From contig CAKSHT010000120.1 of the NCBI GenBank assembly GCA_934457235.1, positions 1-6,554 on the forward strand: a stretch of DNA of 6,554 nucleotides. Direction: 5' to 3'. The stretch is from an uncultured Oscillospiraceae bacterium. GTDB taxonomy: Bacteria > Bacillota > Clostridia > Oscillospirales > Ruminococcaceae. Position numbers and translations under genes: made by a program. Positions 5,054 to 6,554 of the stretch are shown here, piece after piece. The notes beneath the pieces are model-generated. The model had not been told where the DNA came from. It saw only the letters and a program-made list of their open reading frames with translations, and made no database searches. Position 1 is the stretch's first letter, and each line of letters starts with the position of its first letter.

Positions 5054-6554
5054 TTGGACAACGAAACGGCACAGACCCTTTCCGGAACGGTCGAGGGTGT
5101 GATATTTTCAAACGAGGAAAACGGCTACACGGTGGCTGACCTCGACTGCGGCGGCGAGCTTGTGACCGTTGTCGGGGTGCTCGGCGACGTGCGGGAGGGC
5201 GAGAACCTCACGCTGCTCGGCGAGTACATAAATTCCCCGAAATACGGCAGGCAGTTCAAGGCGGAGGTGTGCGAAAGGGCTCTGCCGAACACCGAGAGCG
5301 CAGTGCGCAAGTTCCTTGGCTCCGGCGTCATAATGGGCGTTGGCCCGGCTATGGCAAAGCGCATAGTGACGGCGTTCGGAAGCAGCGCACTGGAGATAAT
5401 TGAGAATGACCCGGCGCAGCTTTCGTCGATAAAGGGCATAACCACCGAGAGCGCCCTGAAAATCGGCGAGGAGTTCCGCAGGATAGCCGGGCTGCGCAAG
5501 GCAGTGACTTACTTCGCGAGGTACAGCCTTTCAGCGTCGGTGGTCGCGGCGGCGTGGAAGAAGTTTGAGATGAACACCGTGCAGGCAGTCCAGGACAATC
5601 CCTGGTGCCTGTGCGGGCAGGGCATAGACCTGCCGTTCCGGGAGGCGGACAGGCTTGCGCGGGACATGGATATCGACATGGACAGCGAGGAACGCGTCAT
5701 TGCGGGGATAATCTGGTGCCTGCGCACCAATGCCGATAACGGACATACCTGCGTCCGGGAGAACGACCTTTCGGACGCCGTGACCTATGAGCTTAATATC
5801 AACGAGCGGCAGTTCTGGAACGGACTGATGACGGCTGAGCAGCGCGACGAGATAGTCCGCACCGACAAGTACGACGACAAGTTCGTGTTCCTGCGGGAAT
5901 ACTACCGCGCCGAGTGCTACATCGCCGAGAAGCTTGCGGAGATGATACAGCGCAGCGACTGCGGGGACGTGGATTACTCCTCGGAGATCGCGGGGATAGA
6001 AGCCGAGCAGGGCATAGAGTACGAGAAGCTCCAGCGCGAGGCGATAAACGGCTGCATGAACAATCACGTGTTCATTCTGACCGGAGGCCCCGGCACTGGT
6101 AAAACCACCACGCTGAACGCCGTGATATCCCTATGCCGGAAGCGCGGGCTGAAAATGAAGCTCGCCGCACCCACAGGCAGGGCGGCAAAGCGTATGGCGG
6201 ACCTCACCGGAGCGCCGGCGCAGACGATACACCGCCTGCTGGAGGTGGATTTCGCGACATCGTCGCACTCCTTCAAGCGCAAGGAGGAAAATCCGCTGAC
6301 ATGCGATGTGCTGATAATCGACGAGATGTCCATGGTGGACACGCTGCTGATGGATGCTCTGTTACACGCAGTCAGACCGCGCACCAGGCTCATCATGGTC
6401 GGGGACAGCAATCAGCTCCCGTCCGTCGGCGCGGGCAACGTACTGCGTGACCTTATATCCGGCGGGAGGGTCCCGGCGGTGGAGTTAAAGGAGATCTTCC
6501 GCCAGGCGGCGAAGAGCCTTATAGTTACCAATGCGCACCGGATAGTCCGGGGAG
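5054..6554 (+). CDS. recD2: RecD2-type ATP-dependent DNA helicase, 3' end beyond the window
   Basis: A 5'-3' SF1B helicase of DNA repair and replication-fork maintenance, of the RecD-like type that works without RecBC. I read 500 residues of a family usually over 700 long. The start is TTG: an in-frame TAA at 5033-5035 rules out earlier starts, and the protein then aligns with the usual RecD2 N-terminus (SGTVEGVIFSNEENGYTV). Order: an N-terminal small beta domain (about 8-75); helix-hairpin-helix repeats around GVGPAMAKRI (95-104) and IKGIT (126-130); an alpha-helical region to about 325; then the helicase core. Core motifs are Walker A GGPGTGKTTT (344-353, Lys350), APTGRAAKRM, Walker B IIDEMSMVD with Asp423 and Glu424, VGDSNQLPSVG with Gln454, and EIFRQ with Arg483. 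The remaining helicase motifs lie off the right edge. The product is probably functional, with no disrupted motif in view. Confidence 0.95.
   Translation, partial: MDNETAQTLSGTVEGVIFSNEENGYTVADLDCGGELVTVVGVLGDVREGENLTLLGEYINSPKYGRQFKAEVCERALPNTESAVRKFLGSGVIMGVGPAMAKRIVTAFGSSALEIIENDPAQLSSIKGITTESALKIGEEFRRIAGLRKAVTYFARYSLSASVVAAAWKKFEMNTVQAVQDNPWCLCGQGIDLPFREADRLARDMDIDMDSEERVIAGIIWCLRTNADNGHTCVRENDLSDAVTYELNINERQFWNGLMTAEQRDEIVRTDKYDDKFVFLREYYRAECYIAEKLAEMIQRSDCGDVDYSSEIAGIEAEQGIEYEKLQREAINGCMNNHVFILTGGPGTGKTTTLNAVISLCRKRGLKMKLAAPTGRAAKRMADLTGAPAQTIHRLLEVDFATSSHSFKRKEENPLTCDVLIIDEMSMVDTLLMDALLHAVRPRTRLIMVGDSNQLPSVGAGNVLRDLISGGRVPAVELKEIFRQAAKSLIVTNAHRIVRG

Noticed and set aside
4333..5111. 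Long minus-strand open frames opposite prmA and the small membrane gene
   Set aside because: Antisense shadows without motifs. The plus strand has ribosome sites and recognisable proteins throughout.
5531..6450. Open frames on both strands within recD2
   Set aside because: They overlap the helicase core, whose Walker A, Walker B and later motifs read continuously in the recD2 frame.

Overview
The window looks like part of a bacterial chromosome, probably a Gram-positive anaerobe of the Clostridia (Oscillospirales/Ruminococcaceae-like). This placement is inferred from three things: G-rich Shine-Dalgarno sites with near-consensus sigma-A promoters, GTG and TTG starts, and a multi-PAS histidine kinase and a RecD2 helicase of the kind common in those genomes. 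No rRNA or other phylogenetic marker is present to fix the taxon. I found no tRNA, rRNA or CRISPR array. The only mobile-element candidate is a short non-coding palindromic element.

Layout. (1) Positions 1-1997, minus strand: the first 665 codons of a soluble multi-PAS sensor histidine kinase, which starts at a GTG and runs off the left edge just after its phospho-acceptor (H-box) region. (2) About 2005-2303: a non-coding, hairpin-dense spacer. Much of it forms a roughly 226-bp element with imperfect 34-bp inverted ends, each end itself a palindrome, and with further hairpins inside. (3) 2304-3497, minus strand: ugd, UDP-glucose 6-dehydrogenase, complete. (4) 3498-3756: a divergent control region holding a full-consensus promoter for ugd and a good promoter for prmA, back to back, plus an operator-like inverted repeat in the ugd leader. 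(5) 3757-6554, plus strand: a tight three-gene run. prmA (ribosomal protein L11 methyltransferase) is followed by a 92-residue single-pass membrane protein of unknown function, then recD2 (SF1 DNA helicase), which is cut by the right edge.

How the parts fit. The plus-strand genes are probably one operon driven from the prmA promoter: the gaps are 45 bp and 4 bp and no terminator is visible between them. It is a housekeeping set (translation-factor modification, DNA repair) with one unknown membrane protein. On the minus strand, ugd supplies UDP-glucuronate for surface polysaccharide. The kinase lies downstream in the same direction but is separated from ugd by the palindromic spacer, which contains at least one terminator-like hairpin, so co-transcription is uncertain. 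I see nothing that demonstrates a new system. The most unusual items are the MITE-like palindromic spacer, the small membrane protein between prmA and recD2, and the inverted repeat in the ugd leader.
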